Assembly: GCA_944323695.1 (NCBI GenBank)
Contig: CALUTI010000006.1
Coordinates: forward strand, 1 to 64,000
Direction: 5' to 3'
Source of the DNA: Candidatus Gastranaerophilales bacterium
GTDB taxonomy: Bacteria; Cyanobacteriota; Vampirovibrionia; Gastranaerophilales; Gastranaerophilaceae
DNA: 64,000 bases
Both the position numbers and the translations under genes were made by a program. The notes beneath the pieces were generated by a model that saw nothing but the letters and a program-made list of their open reading frames with translations, made no database searches and was not told the origin of the DNA. This document shows, piece by piece, positions 19,155 through 28,262 of the stretch (the first letter of the stretch is position 1; the number at the start of each line of letters is the position of its first letter).

Positions 19155-21970
19155 GCGAACAGACAAAAACCGATTACAAAAACACACTTAATTTGCCTCA
19201 AACAACTTTGGAAATGAGAGCAAATGCAACCGTAAAAGAACTTCAAACCCAAAAATTCTGGGAAGAAAAAAATATTTACGAAAAAAATATTGAACAGCGT
19301 GATAAATCTAACAGCTTTGTGCTTCACGACGGACCGCCGTATTTAAGCTCTGAAAAAATTCACGTCGGAACAGCTTTGAATAAAATTCTAAAAGATATTT
19401 TGATTAAATACAAATCCCAAAAAGGATTTTACGCGCCTTATGTTCCGGGCTATGACGGACACGGACTTCCGATTGAAAACGCTGTTGTAAAAAATATCAA
19501 AGGTGGCAGAAGTGCGCTTACTCCTCTTGAATTGCGTGAAAAATGCCGTGAATTCGCTCATAAGAATCTAACAGGTCAGGAATCCGAGTTCAAACGCCTT
19601 GGTGTGTGGGGCGATTGGGAACACCCTTATTTGACTATTAACCCTGATTTTGAAGCCGAACAGGTTAGAGTTTTCGGTGAAATGTATAAAAAGGGTTATA
19701 TTGAAAAGGGTTTAAAACCCGTTTACTGGTGCGCTTCATGTGAAACTGCACTTGCAGAAGCCGAAGTTGAATACGCAGATCATACCTCAACATCCATTTA
19801 TGTAAGATTCAAATTTGACGATGAGTCAACTGAAAAAATAAACAAAGAAATTTTGAAACGAGCTCAGAATGATAAAAACATTTACGCGGTAATTTGGACC
19901 ACAACACCGTGGACAATTCCTTCAAACATGGCAATTTCAATGCACCCGAAATTTGAATATACCTTCTTTGAATACGGCGGCGATATTTACGTTGCGGCAC
20001 AAGGACTTTTGGGCGCGTTTTTGGCAGATGTCGGCTGGGAAGAAAACGATATTAACGTAATCGGTTCCTGTACAGGTGCTGAATTGGAGCTTTTAAACAC
20101 AAAACATCCGCTTGTTGACAGAAAATCCCCGATAATTTTGGGAGAACACGTAACCCTTGATGCCGGTACAGGTGCAGTTCACACAGCTCCGGGACACGGG
20201 CTTGAGGACTACGAAGTCGGTTTGAAATACGGAATTGAAGTATTTTCTCCGCTGGATTCAAAAGGCGTCTGGACTGAACAAGTTCAGGACAAAGATTTGG
20301 AAGGTATTCCGTATTACAAAGGGAATTCAGTTGTTATAGAAAAACTTGAAAAATGCGGTGCATTACTTAGCCAGCAAGACATTCAGCACAGCTATCCGCA
20401 CTGCTGGAGATGTAAAAACCCCGTAATCTACCGCGCGACACCGCAATGGTTCGTAAAAGTAGACAAATTCAGAAAACAAACGCTTGAAGAAATCAAAAAA
20501 GTAAAATGGATTCCGTCAAGCGGAGAAGCAAGAATTTCAAATATGGTAGAAGGGCGCTCCGACTGGTGTATTTCGCGCCAGCGTGCATGGGGCGTTCCTA
20601 TCCCTGTATTCTACTGCAAAGAATGCGATGAAGTCATAGTAACTGATGAAACTATCGAAAATGTTGCAAAAATATTTGAAAAAGAAAGTTCAGATGCCTG
20701 GGTAAAATACAGCGCTGATGAGCTTTTGCCGGAAGGTTTCAAATGTCCGAAATGCGGAAAAACACATTGTTTCACCAAAGAAAACGACATTATGGATGTT
20801 TGGTTTGATTCAGGTATAACCTGGCGTGCAGTTGTTGAAAAACGTTCAGATGAACTCGGCCATACACCGGTTGATATGTATCTTGAAGGCTCTGACCAGC
20901 ATAGAGGCTGGTTCCAGTCATCCCTTTTAACATCTGTTGCAACTCAGGGCAAAGCACCTTACAAATCAGTACTTACACACGGTTTTGTATTCGGCGAGGA
21001 CGGCAGAAAAATGTCAAAATCCCTTGGTAATTACATAAGACCGGATGATATTATTAAAACCTACGGCGCTGATGTATTAAGACTTTGGGCTGCATCTGTC
21101 GATTACAGAAACGATACAAAAATCGGCGATAACATAATCAAACAGCTTGTTGAAATTTTCAAAAAAACAAGAAATACTTCAAGATTTTTGCTCGGCAATT
21201 TATTTGATTTTGACCCTGCAAAAGACTACGTTCAATATGATGAACTTAAAGCATTGGACAAATTCGCGCTTTACAAGTTAAATCAATTAATTGAACAGGT
21301 TACGGAGGCATTTGAAAATTATGAATTTTACAAATATTTCCAAAGCCTTCAAAACTTTGCGGCAGTTGATTTGAGCTCATTCTATCTGGATATTGTAAAA
21401 GACAGATTATACACGGCAGGCAAAAAATCAATCTCAAGACGCGCATGCCAGACGGTTTTGTATGAAATTTCACAAACACTTGTGAGACTTCTAGTTCCTG
21501 TTATGCCGCATCAGGCGGAAGATATATGGCAAAATGTTCCTGAAACGCAAAGAGGCGGCTTGGAAAGTATTTTACTTTCAGATTGGCCGGTTGTAAACGA
21601 AAAATGGCACAACCCTCAATTGGAAGAAGATTTCACAAAAATTCTTAAAGCACGTGAGGTTGTAACCCGAGCAATAGAACCTTTAAGAGCAGACAAAAAA
21701 GTCGGCAGCTCATTAGAGGTTGCTGTTTATGTAAAAACGGCTGATAATGCCGTTTTAAAATCAAACGAAGATGAACTGGCAAATATCTTCATAACCTCTC
21801 AAGCCTACGTAACAGACGAAAAACCGTCAGATGTATTGAATGAATATACAGAAGACGATTACACAGTATGGGTTACGAAAGCAGAAGGAGAAAAATGCGA
21901 CCGCTGCTGGAAATACAGAAAACTCGACGAAAACGGTATCTGTGAAGAATGCCGTCAGGCAATCGCCTAG
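19151..21970 (+). CDS. ileS: Isoleucyl-tRNA synthetase
   Basis: Charges tRNA-Ile. At 939 residues it is full length. The HIGH-type site is HVGTA within PPYLSSEKIHVGTALNK, a variant of the usual HxGHA in which the second His is replaced by Thr; the signature KMSKS (DGRKMSKSLGNY) is exact. An editing domain (TTTPWTIPSNMAIS) and the C-terminal zinc-ribbon (CDRCWKY then CEECRQ) are present, with another Cys pair near 506 and 540. The ATGA overlap couples it to the symporter. Confidence 0.96.
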   Translation: MSEQTKTDYKNTLNLPQTTLEMRANATVKELQTQKFWEEKNIYEKNIEQRDKSNSFVLHDGPPYLSSEKIHVGTALNKILKDILIKYKSQKGFYAPYVPGYDGHGLPIENAVVKNIKGGRSALTPLELREKCREFAHKNLTGQESEFKRLGVWGDWEHPYLTINPDFEAEQVRVFGEMYKKGYIEKGLKPVYWCASCETALAEAEVEYADHTSTSIYVRFKFDDESTEKINKEILKRAQNDKNIYAVIWTTTPWTIPSNMAISMHPKFEYTFFEYGGDIYVAAQGLLGAFLADVGWEENDINVIGSCTGAELELLNTKHPLVDRKSPIILGEHVTLDAGTGAVHTAPGHGLEDYEVGLKYGIEVFSPLDSKGVWTEQVQDKDLEGIPYYKGNSVVIEKLEKCGALLSQQDIQHSYPHCWRCKNPVIYRATPQWFVKVDKFRKQTLEEIKKVKWIPSSGEARISNMVEGRSDWCISRQRAWGVPIPVFYCKECDEVIVTDETIENVAKIFEKESSDAWVKYSADELLPEGFKCPKCGKTHCFTKENDIMDVWFDSGITWRAVVEKRSDELGHTPVDMYLEGSDQHRGWFQSSLLTSVATQGKAPYKSVLTHGFVFGEDGRKMSKSLGNYIRPDDIIKTYGADVLRLWAASVDYRNDTKIGDNIIKQLVEIFKKTRNTSRFLLGNLFDFDPAKDYVQYDELKALDKFALYKLNQLIEQVTEAFENYEFYKYFQSLQNFAAVDLSSFYLDIVKDRLYTAGKKSISRRACQTVLYEISQTLVRLLVPVMPHQAEDIWQNVPETQRGGLESILLSDWPVVNEKWHNPQLEEDFTKILKAREVVTRAIEPLRADKKVGSSLEVAVYVKTADNAVLKSNEDELANIFITSQAYVTDEKPSDVLNEYTEDDYTVWVTKAEGEKCDRCWKYRKLDENGICEECRQAIA

Positions 21971-22097
21971 TATATAAGGTGTTGTCAGACAAACAACATG
22001 CACAATTGATATCAAAAAACAAATTTGCCTAGTTTGTATTGTTGGAGGTTGAAGTCAAAAATTTTACATGCTAAAATCCGTTTACAGGAGAGTTGTT

Positions 22098-22844
22098 TTG
22101 AAAAAAAGTATTTTTGGTTTATTTTTAGCAAAAATTGAAGAATTTCCTCTGTGGATTAAACAGATAATTTTTTTGAAGTTATCTGATGATATAAAGTCAC
22201 AAGTTTGTGAAAAATTTTTAAAAGAAAATTCAGAGGATATTTTTTCATTATACAAACCGACTCTTACCTTCAAAGGCAGCGAAGAATTAAAGAAAAGATG
22301 CTCCGGACTGGATTTGAATATATACAATTTTTTGGAGTATTGTGAAAACAATGCAAGCATTTTGGAAATCTCGCTTAATACTTTCTTATCAATGGAAGAA
22401 GTCGCAAAATACTTTATTTTCTGTATTGAACAGAATTATATTGAGAAACCCGAAAATATAGAAATTGAAGCCATGGCAGGATTTATTGCAGGTAAATTCA
22501 GAACAGGGGAATATTTCAGACAAAAGGGTGTCATTACAGATGAACAATTGGAAAAAGCCGTTGATATAAGCGAAAAATCACACAAGAAATTTGCGGAAAT
22601 TCTTGTGGATTTAGGTTTTATAACCCGTGATGACGTATCTGCAATGCTTGCATTTAAAGAGGAGTCAAAAAAACGTTTTGTATTGGATTACAATACAGTT
22701 CCGCAGGGTAAAAGCGAATTTTGTAATAAAGAAGAACAGTATAAAAAAGAGATTGAAGATTTAAAAAGAGAAAATGAAATTCTTAAAAAAAGAATTTCCC
22801 AATTGCTGGAAATAGTGAAAAATAATGGCACAGACTTATCCTGA
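22098..22844 (+). CDS. Unknown protein with MshE-N-like C-terminal repeat and coiled coil
   Basis: I choose TTG at 22098 because AGGAG lies 7 bases upstream; an ATG at 22068 in the same frame has no ribosome site. The product is 248 residues. The N-terminal two thirds are helical and not recognised. A segment near residues 155-200 (GEYFRQKGVITDEQLEKAV ... FAEILVDLGFITRDDV) looks like the N-terminal MshEN/GspE_N repeat of type II secretion and pilus ATPases. A terminal coiled coil (EIEDLKRENEILKKRISQLL) ends the protein. A role in pilus or secretion regulation is possible, but this is inference. It overlaps the asparaginase gene by 20 bases. Confidence 0.65.
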   Translation: MKKSIFGLFLAKIEEFPLWIKQIIFLKLSDDIKSQVCEKFLKENSEDIFSLYKPTLTFKGSEELKKRCSGLDLNIYNFLEYCENNASILEISLNTFLSMEEVAKYFIFCIEQNYIEKPENIEIEAMAGFIAGKFRTGEYFRQKGVITDEQLEKAVDISEKSHKKFAEILVDLGFITRDDVSAMLAFKEESKKRFVLDYNTVPQGKSEFCNKEEQYKKEIEDLKRENEILKKRISQLLEIVKNNGTDLS

Positions 22845-23778
22845 AAAATTAGTAAAATATATCCGTGACGGACTTGTTGAGCAGGAACACTTCGGTTATA
22901 TTGTTTTATGCAATAAAGAAAAAGTAATCGGAACAACAGGCGAAACCAACAACTATCCGTTTTATTTAAGATCCTGTGCAAAACCTTTACAAGCAAGCCT
23001 TTTGATAGATTTTGGCATGGATAAATTTTTCAATATGACCGAAAATGAAATTGCCCTTTGCTGTGCATCACATGCCGGAGAAGAAATTCACACCGAAACC
23101 GCAAAAGGATTACTGCAAAAAATAGGACTTGAACCCAATGCCTTAAAATGCGGACTTCACAAGCCGCTTTCTAAAACAGAGCAGAAAAAATTGCTGTTAA
23201 ACGGCGAAACAGAAAATATTTTTCACAACAATTGTTCCGGAAAACATATAATTATGCTCGGATTATGCGTTATGAACGGCTGGGATTTATTAACTTATGA
23301 TGACATAAATCACCCTCTGCAAAAACTTATCAAACAAAAAATTTACGATTTATGCGAAGTTAAACAAAACTACCCGATAACCTCAGACGGCTGCGGAGTG
23401 CCAATTCATTCAATGCCGTTGGCAAATATGGTAAAAGGCTACTTAAATCTTTTTTGCAATCCGGTTTATAAAAAAATTACAAACGCATTTTTGAATAATC
23501 CGTATATTATAGGCGGTGAGGACAGAACAGATACAAAAATTATTCAAAATTCCAAAAATATCATTGCAAAAGTCGGAGCCGGCGGGCTTTGTATTGCGGT
23601 GAACACCGAAAAAGAAGAAGGATTTGTTGTAAAAATTTGCGATAGCGACATGAAAGCCAGAGAAATTGTCGTTATAGACACTTTAAAAAATCTTCGCTGG
23701 GCGGAAGATATACCTTTTGACAGAACAATAAAAACAATTCACGGCAAAATTGTGGGAGAAATTGTTACTAGCCTCTAA
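22825..23778 (+). CDS. L-asparaginase II family protein
   Basis: Predicted to hydrolyse asparagine to aspartate and ammonia. The 317-residue product carries family II (PF06089-type) landmarks: YLRSCAKPLQASLL, ALCCASHAGEEIH, NNCSGKH (near residue 139) and SDGCGVPIHSMPL (near 190). No signal peptide is seen, so it should be cytoplasmic. Its start lies inside the end of the preceding gene. It converges on the LysM gene with an 11-base overlap at the 3' ends and no terminator in between. Confidence 0.82.
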   Translation: MAQTYPEKLVKYIRDGLVEQEHFGYIVLCNKEKVIGTTGETNNYPFYLRSCAKPLQASLLIDFGMDKFFNMTENEIALCCASHAGEEIHTETAKGLLQKIGLEPNALKCGLHKPLSKTEQKKLLLNGETENIFHNNCSGKHIIMLGLCVMNGWDLLTYDDINHPLQKLIKQKIYDLCEVKQNYPITSDGCGVPIHSMPLANMVKGYLNLFCNPVYKKITNAFLNNPYIIGGEDRTDTKIIQNSKNIIAKVGAGGLCIAVNTEKEEGFVVKICDSDMKAREIVVIDTLKNLRWAEDIPFDRTIKTIHGKIVGEIVTSL

Positions 23779-25978
23779 TTTCTATCCAGCCTTTATCAAT
23801 ATAAGCGCCTAAGAATTTTTTAGCATAGGCATTATAATCGACTTTGGTATTTTCTTTTTGTATATTATTAAAGCCTTTGTCATACAAATCCTGAATTGTT
23901 GACATTACGGTTTTGAGATCGCTTCTTGAGAATCTTGAACCTTCAATAAACTTTGATATGTCCATAAATCTGCGTTTGGCAAGCCCGGGGAGAACCGTCA
24001 ATTTACCATTAACTTTACCGCATGCCTGATCCATCTGACAGGCAGCTTCAACATAATCATTCTTTTTCAAAGCCTCGATGAGTTTCGGACTTCCCTGCAA
24101 TCCTCCTGTATTAAACACCAGACCGTAAAGCGCTTCTTTCTGAGCTCTTGAAAGGTTATCAAATGCCTCTTTTCCTATTGCATGTTTAATTTTATTCTGT
24201 GCATCAAAAATATCACGCGCAAGCAAACTGTAAATCTGATTATCAGAAATTGTTTTCCCGCGATAATTACCCGTATCACCGTGCGCCCGTGTATTATGAC
24301 CGATGCCTATTGTAGGGATTCCGCAATCGTCGTTATATAAGCGGTTTCGTTTTTTCTCTACGGAAATTAAATCGTTTATAAAATTTTCGCTTACACCTGT
24401 TGCATCAATTACCGCATTTTTTGTGGCAATAATTCTTATATTTTTGACTTCTTTATCTGAAAGCTTGTCTGAAGATTTAACACCTTTAAGATTGTCATTA
24501 TAAAGCATCAAATCTTTAACCGGTATATTGTATTTTTTGGAAATATCAAGAAGTGTGTCGCCTTTTTTAACTTTATGAACAACAATACCGCGGTTCAAAG
24601 AAATAGTATTTGCAGGTGCGTTCGCATTATTAGTGCTGCCGGATACTTTTTTCTTTTGCTGTGTAGGGGTATTTTGTTGAGCCTTTATAGCTTTTTGTGC
24701 GGCCTCAAGTTCAGCCACTTCTGTCTTATCAGGTATTATAATAATTTGACCGGGCTGAATATGTTTTGGATTTTGAATATTATTTTTATACATTATTGAG
24801 GCTGTTGAAACACCGTATTTCAATGCAATTTTAGATAAAACATCACCGTTTTTTATTGTATATTTAACATCCTGCGGCGGTTTTGGCACATCGGCTTCAT
24901 CCGGTTTGGAAAGCCTCAAGACTTTTCCTGTATCAATTTTATCACTTTTTAAATTATTCCATTCTTTCAAATCTTTTAAAGATACACCGTATTTAAGTAC
25001 GATTTCGGAAAGCGTATCTCCTTTTTTAACAGTATGGGTTTCAGGTGTTTTTTCATGCACAGGTTCCGGTTTGATTCTTAATTCTTCAAGCCGGGCGACT
25101 TCTTTTTCCGTCGGGATTTCAAGAACCTGATTTTTGTAAATCTTATCTTCATTTTCAATATTATTATGAAGCATAACTGCCCACATCGGAACACCGTATT
25201 TTTCAGCAATTTTGGATAATGCTTCACCGTTTTGTACTGTGTGTGAAATTTTTTGCGGAGTTTCCTCTATCACGTCAAACTCAACTTCTAGATTTTCAAA
25301 TCCCAAATCTTGACCTGCAAGTTTCGGGACATTAAGTATTTCGTCAGGTTTCAACGCCTCACCGTGTCCGGGGTTTAATTCTTTCAGCATATCAAGTGTA
25401 ATATCATGGGACTTAGCTATACCATACATTGTGTCACCGGCTTTAACCTTATATCCCGGGACTTTCAATACTTCATCTTTTTTTAAATTATTCAAATCAA
25501 TTTCAGGATTCAAACGTGCCAATTCTTCGCGGTAAAGGTTAAATTTGGACATAACAGAATATGCGCCCTTGCCCTGTTCAATTTTCCATGCGCCAAAAAA
25601 CTGTTCATTATCTTGAGAAACAACATCTTCATCATTTTGTTCAACAGTTTTTGATACTTTAATTATTGAACCTGAATTTATAATTTTATTTCCGTTTTTA
25701 TCAGACTTAAGATCCGGGTTAAGTGCAATAAGCTCGGCAACAGTTGTGCCATAGTGATTTGCAATGCTGTATAAAGTTTCTTTAGGCTGAACAAGATGAC
25801 TGCCGGGCGGTACATTAATTGTAGAATCAATTGCGACTTCCGTATCAGTATTGCTGCCGGAAACAGGTTTTGGCACCACTTGCTTTAAGGTATCAGAAGG
25901 CTGCTTTACCTGTTCCGATTCATCAGGCAAAGATTGCTTTGGAATATATATATTGGTATCAAAATTATTTATTTTCAA
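23768..25978 (-). CDS. Seven-LysM protein with GH24 lysozyme-like domain
   Basis: A predicted peptidoglycan-binding and possibly muramidase protein. I choose TTG at 25978 (AGAGG 7 bases upstream), giving 736 residues; a GTG at 25999 is possible. There is no signal peptide. Seven LysM-like units are visible (starts near HLVQPKETLYSI, AWKIEQGKGAYSV, YKVKAGDTMYGI, HTVQNGEALSKI, HTVKKGDTLSEI, YTIKNGDVLSKI, HKVKKGDTLLDI), the second degenerate. The C-terminal domain has the GH24 pattern VEKKRNRLYNDDCGIPTIG-IGH with candidate catalytic Glu, Asp and Thr. No phage genes adjoin, so it is likely a cellular cell-wall enzyme exported by another route. Confidence 0.82.
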   Translation of the reverse strand: MKINNFDTNIYIPKQSLPDESEQVKQPSDTLKQVVPKPVSGSNTDTEVAIDSTINVPPGSHLVQPKETLYSIANHYGTTVAELIALNPDLKSDKNGNKIINSGSIIKVSKTVEQNDEDVVSQDNEQFFGAWKIEQGKGAYSVMSKFNLYREELARLNPEIDLNNLKKDEVLKVPGYKVKAGDTMYGIAKSHDITLDMLKELNPGHGEALKPDEILNVPKLAGQDLGFENLEVEFDVIEETPQKISHTVQNGEALSKIAEKYGVPMWAVMLHNNIENEDKIYKNQVLEIPTEKEVARLEELRIKPEPVHEKTPETHTVKKGDTLSEIVLKYGVSLKDLKEWNNLKSDKIDTGKVLRLSKPDEADVPKPPQDVKYTIKNGDVLSKIALKYGVSTASIMYKNNIQNPKHIQPGQIIIIPDKTEVAELEAAQKAIKAQQNTPTQQKKKVSGSTNNANAPANTISLNRGIVVHKVKKGDTLLDISKKYNIPVKDLMLYNDNLKGVKSSDKLSDKEVKNIRIIATKNAVIDATGVSENFINDLISVEKKRNRLYNDDCGIPTIGIGHNTRAHGDTGNYRGKTISDNQIYSLLARDIFDAQNKIKHAIGKEAFDNLSRAQKEALYGLVFNTGGLQGSPKLIEALKKNDYVEAACQMDQACGKVNGKLTVLPGLAKRRFMDISKFIEGSRFSRSDLKTVMSTIQDLYDKGFNNIQKENTKVDYNAYAKKFLGAYIDKGWIEIRG

Positions 25979-26078
25979 TACAAAACCTCTGCTACACACC
26001 TGAAAAGACGGTCTGATATTTAAAAAACTTTAATAAAAAAATTGTTTTGTTACATTAAGTTTACATCCGCTTTTAATA

Positions 26079-26107
26079 TTGCAACAGGGTATTCAATATG
26101 ATATAAT
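26079..26107 (+). promoter_or_regulatory. Sigma70-type promoter of prepilin gene 5
   Basis: TTGCAA (26079-26084), 17-base spacer, TATAAT (26102-26107), followed by the ribosome site GGAGG at 26128-26132. Confidence 0.7.
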
Positions 26108-26127
26108 AAATATGTTACAGAATACTT

Positions 26128-26206
26128 GGAGGTTAAAAAAATGAACGTAAACACGCATCACAACTATATTTCCGTCAGGGGGGGGGGGGCAGTAGCTTAA
26201 CCTCCT
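26128..26206 (+). promoter_or_regulatory. G-tract switch region of prepilin gene 5
   Basis: Shine-Dalgarno GGAGGTTAA (26128-26136), ATG 26141, twelve G at 26178-26189, stop TAA at 26198-26200, and TTAACCTCC at 26197-26205. The last is an exact 9-base complement of the Shine-Dalgarno. The sequence is otherwise unlike the other four switches, so the pairing is conserved while the bases are not. Confidence 0.75.
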
Positions 26207-27516
26207 GTAATACGTTTAGCTGGCATTCCGAACTCGGCTCGGAATCTCTAAATGAGATGCTAAAACCAATTCAGCATGACAAGGAATATTCCCTCGCCCT
26301 ACGGGAGAGGGATAGGGTGAGGGGGCTATCCTCTCATAAGGAGATGCTGAAACAAGTTCAGCATGACAAGAATATTATACCCTCTACCTTTGGAGCAAAG
26401 GGAGCCAACGAGGTACGAGTTGTGCGACCCTGCTTCCGAAGCGAAGTGGAGGTGAGAGGGGTTGGGGTGAGGGTCAAGGCTGCATTCACTCTCGCTGAAG
26501 TCTTAATTACTTTAGCTATTATCGGTGTAGTTGCTGCTATGACTATTCCAACACTGGTTGCGAATTATCAAAACAAAACCTGGAGTACTTCCGCATCTGT
26601 CTTTGAAAGAAAGTTAGAAGAAGCTTTAAAAACTATGAATACCCAGCAATCTCTTGCAGGTTACAAAAATACTGCTGACTTTGTCGCCGAATTAGGGAAA
26701 CACTTCAAGATTAATAAAGTTTGCCAAAACAGCGATATTAAATCATGCTTTAATGAAAACATTACCTGGGAAATCATAGATATCTCCAGTGGTTCTAAAT
26801 CTGAAAAAATTGTTATGCCGGAAATTAAAACTGCTGCTGATTTAGGACAAGACGACTGGAATTCTGAGGCTTTAGGGGTTCAATTCGCTAACGGTACAAC
26901 AGGGATTATTGCCTACAATCCTGATTGTAATGAACAGCCATATACTAATACTTTTACAGGCACAAGCTGTATCTCTCTTATCTATGACACCAACGGATTT
27001 AAATCCCCTAATACCTACACTAAAGATGTCAGAGAGATTAATTCATTTTTAAAATCTTGTGCCTTCAAATCCGGTAGTACATGCTTTTCTGCTCCTTTTA
27101 AACCTGATTCGCTAACCAAAGCTGAGTGCGAAGAATTAAAAGGCGAGCTTGGAATAGAGGAATGCTACTATAACATAGATTATTGGTCAGGGGCTGTTAA
27201 AGCTTGCGGTGGTGTTAGTAAGATGCTAACACAAACACAATTAAATGATATTGCAAATTACGTATACAATACAACAGGAATTAACTACATTGCAACAAGA
27301 ACTAACGGAAACATATTCGGTTTAACACTTGATTATGACAAAGTAGCAGAGTTAGGTTTCACAGCATCTGCAGGTACATCCACAGCCTTCTTAGTTTTCA
27401 CAAATGATGAGGTAAGCAAAGCCCAAACGTACCGTCTCGAGTTTTACCCCACGAAAACGTTTTGGGGACTAGATGCCCGCTCTAGCCTTCGACAGGCGGT
27501 TTGTCTTGGGGAGTAG
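26141..27516 (+). CDS. Prepilin-like protein 5, G12-tract switch (out of frame as read)
   Basis: The start ATG at 26141 has GGAGG 8 bases upstream. After 13 codons a run of 12 G occurs and the frame ends at TAA 26198-26200. With one more G the frame continues to 27516 as a 458-residue protein. The open frame itself has an ATG only at 26257, without a ribosome site and in the middle of repeat sequence. The leader before KAAFTLAEVLITLAIIG would be 115 residues and is built almost entirely from dispersed repeats (26222-26475). The 340-residue mature part is cysteine-containing and variable. Its C-terminus (after FYPTKTFWG) runs through another palindrome-like stretch, CTAGA / TCTAG near 27465-27482, and may have been altered by insertion. 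Confidence 0.78.
26222..26475. repeat. Cluster of four palindromic repeat elements inside prepilin gene 5
   Basis: Four blocks follow each other: one with CCGAACTCGGCTCGGAATCTC ending in GAGATGCTAAAACC and TTCAGCATGAC (26222-26286); one with CCCTCGCCCTACGGGAGAGG and a GGGTGAGGG end (26291-26325); a second copy of the GAGATGCTGAAACAAGTTCA type (26331-26372); and a long block from CCCTCTACCTTTGGAGC to GGGGTGAGGGTC (26381-26475). All are open in the frame of the pilin helix. Confidence 0.75.
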
Positions 27517-27543
27517 GTTACTTCTCGTGACTTTGGGATAAAG

Positions 27544-27570
27544 AAAAGAGCCTTGGGAAAGGCTCTTTTA
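27544..27570 (+). terminator. Terminator of prepilin gene 5
   Basis: Stem AAAAGAGCC / GGCTCTTTT, 8-base loop, 28 bases after the stop codon. Confidence 0.85.
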
Positions 27571-27611
27571 AATTGTGCCATAAAGGGCACTTATGGATAT
27601 AAATTTATCAA

Positions 27612-28262
27612 TTACGTATTAAAAATTCTGTCGCCCGCATCCCCCATGCCAGGTACTATGTAGCCTTTCTCATTCAAGTGGTCATCTACAGCAGCTGTTA
27701 TTATTTCAATATCAGGATAGTGTTTTTGAATATTTTCAATTCCTTGAGGCGCTGCGATTATACAGATTACTTTTATATTATCAATAGGAATTCCTTTATC
27801 CGCGTAAAGTTTAATTGCTTCAATAAGTGAATTACCTGTTGCGAGCATAGGATCTGTTATATAAATATAGAATTTTTCAGGATTTGGCGCTTCCATAGGG
27901 ACTTTGTTATAATACCAGACAGGTTTTAAAGTTTTTTCATCACGGTACATACCAATATGTCGTATGCAGGCTTGCGGAAGTATATCAATAGCTTCATCCG
28001 TAAAAATTAATCCTGCGCGCAAAATTGGTGAAATAATTAAATTAATATCAGGATCAACTGTTTTTGCTTTAAATGTTGTTAAAGGTGTTGTAATTTCTTT
28101 TTCCACAAGCGGAAGATTTTTGGCAGCTTCATATAACAAACACCTTGTAATCTTTCTTGTTGCAATTCTGACACCCTGACTGTCGGTATTTTTATCACGC
28201 ATTGTGCATAAATTTAGCAGTATAACAGGGTTATCAATTACTCTGACTTTTTCTTTATTCAT
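27612..28262 (-). CDS. upp: Uracil phosphoribosyltransferase
   Basis: Salvages uracil to UMP with PRPP. Start ATG at 28262 is chosen (AGGAG nearby, MNKEKVRVIDNPVILL), giving 216 residues, close to the family norm; an upstream in-frame start at 28295 lies inside the MCE gene. Motifs include RAGLIFTDEAIDILP, the PRPP loop ITDPMLATGNSLIEA, and the C-terminal PGMGDAGDRIFNT. It overlaps the MCE gene stop by 8 bases. Confidence 0.95.
   Translation of the reverse strand: MNKEKVRVIDNPVILLNLCTMRDKNTDSQGVRIATRKITRCLLYEAAKNLPLVEKEITTPLTTFKAKTVDPDINLIISPILRAGLIFTDEAIDILPQACIRHIGMYRDEKTLKPVWYYNKVPMEAPNPEKFYIYITDPMLATGNSLIEAIKLYADKGIPIDNIKVICIIAAPQGIENIQKHYPDIEIITAAVDDHLNEKGYIVPGMGDAGDRIFNT

Noticed and set aside
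23768-25978. Prophage, because of the lysozyme domain
   Set aside because: No holin, integrase, capsid or tail genes are nearby and neighbours are ordinary metabolic genes.
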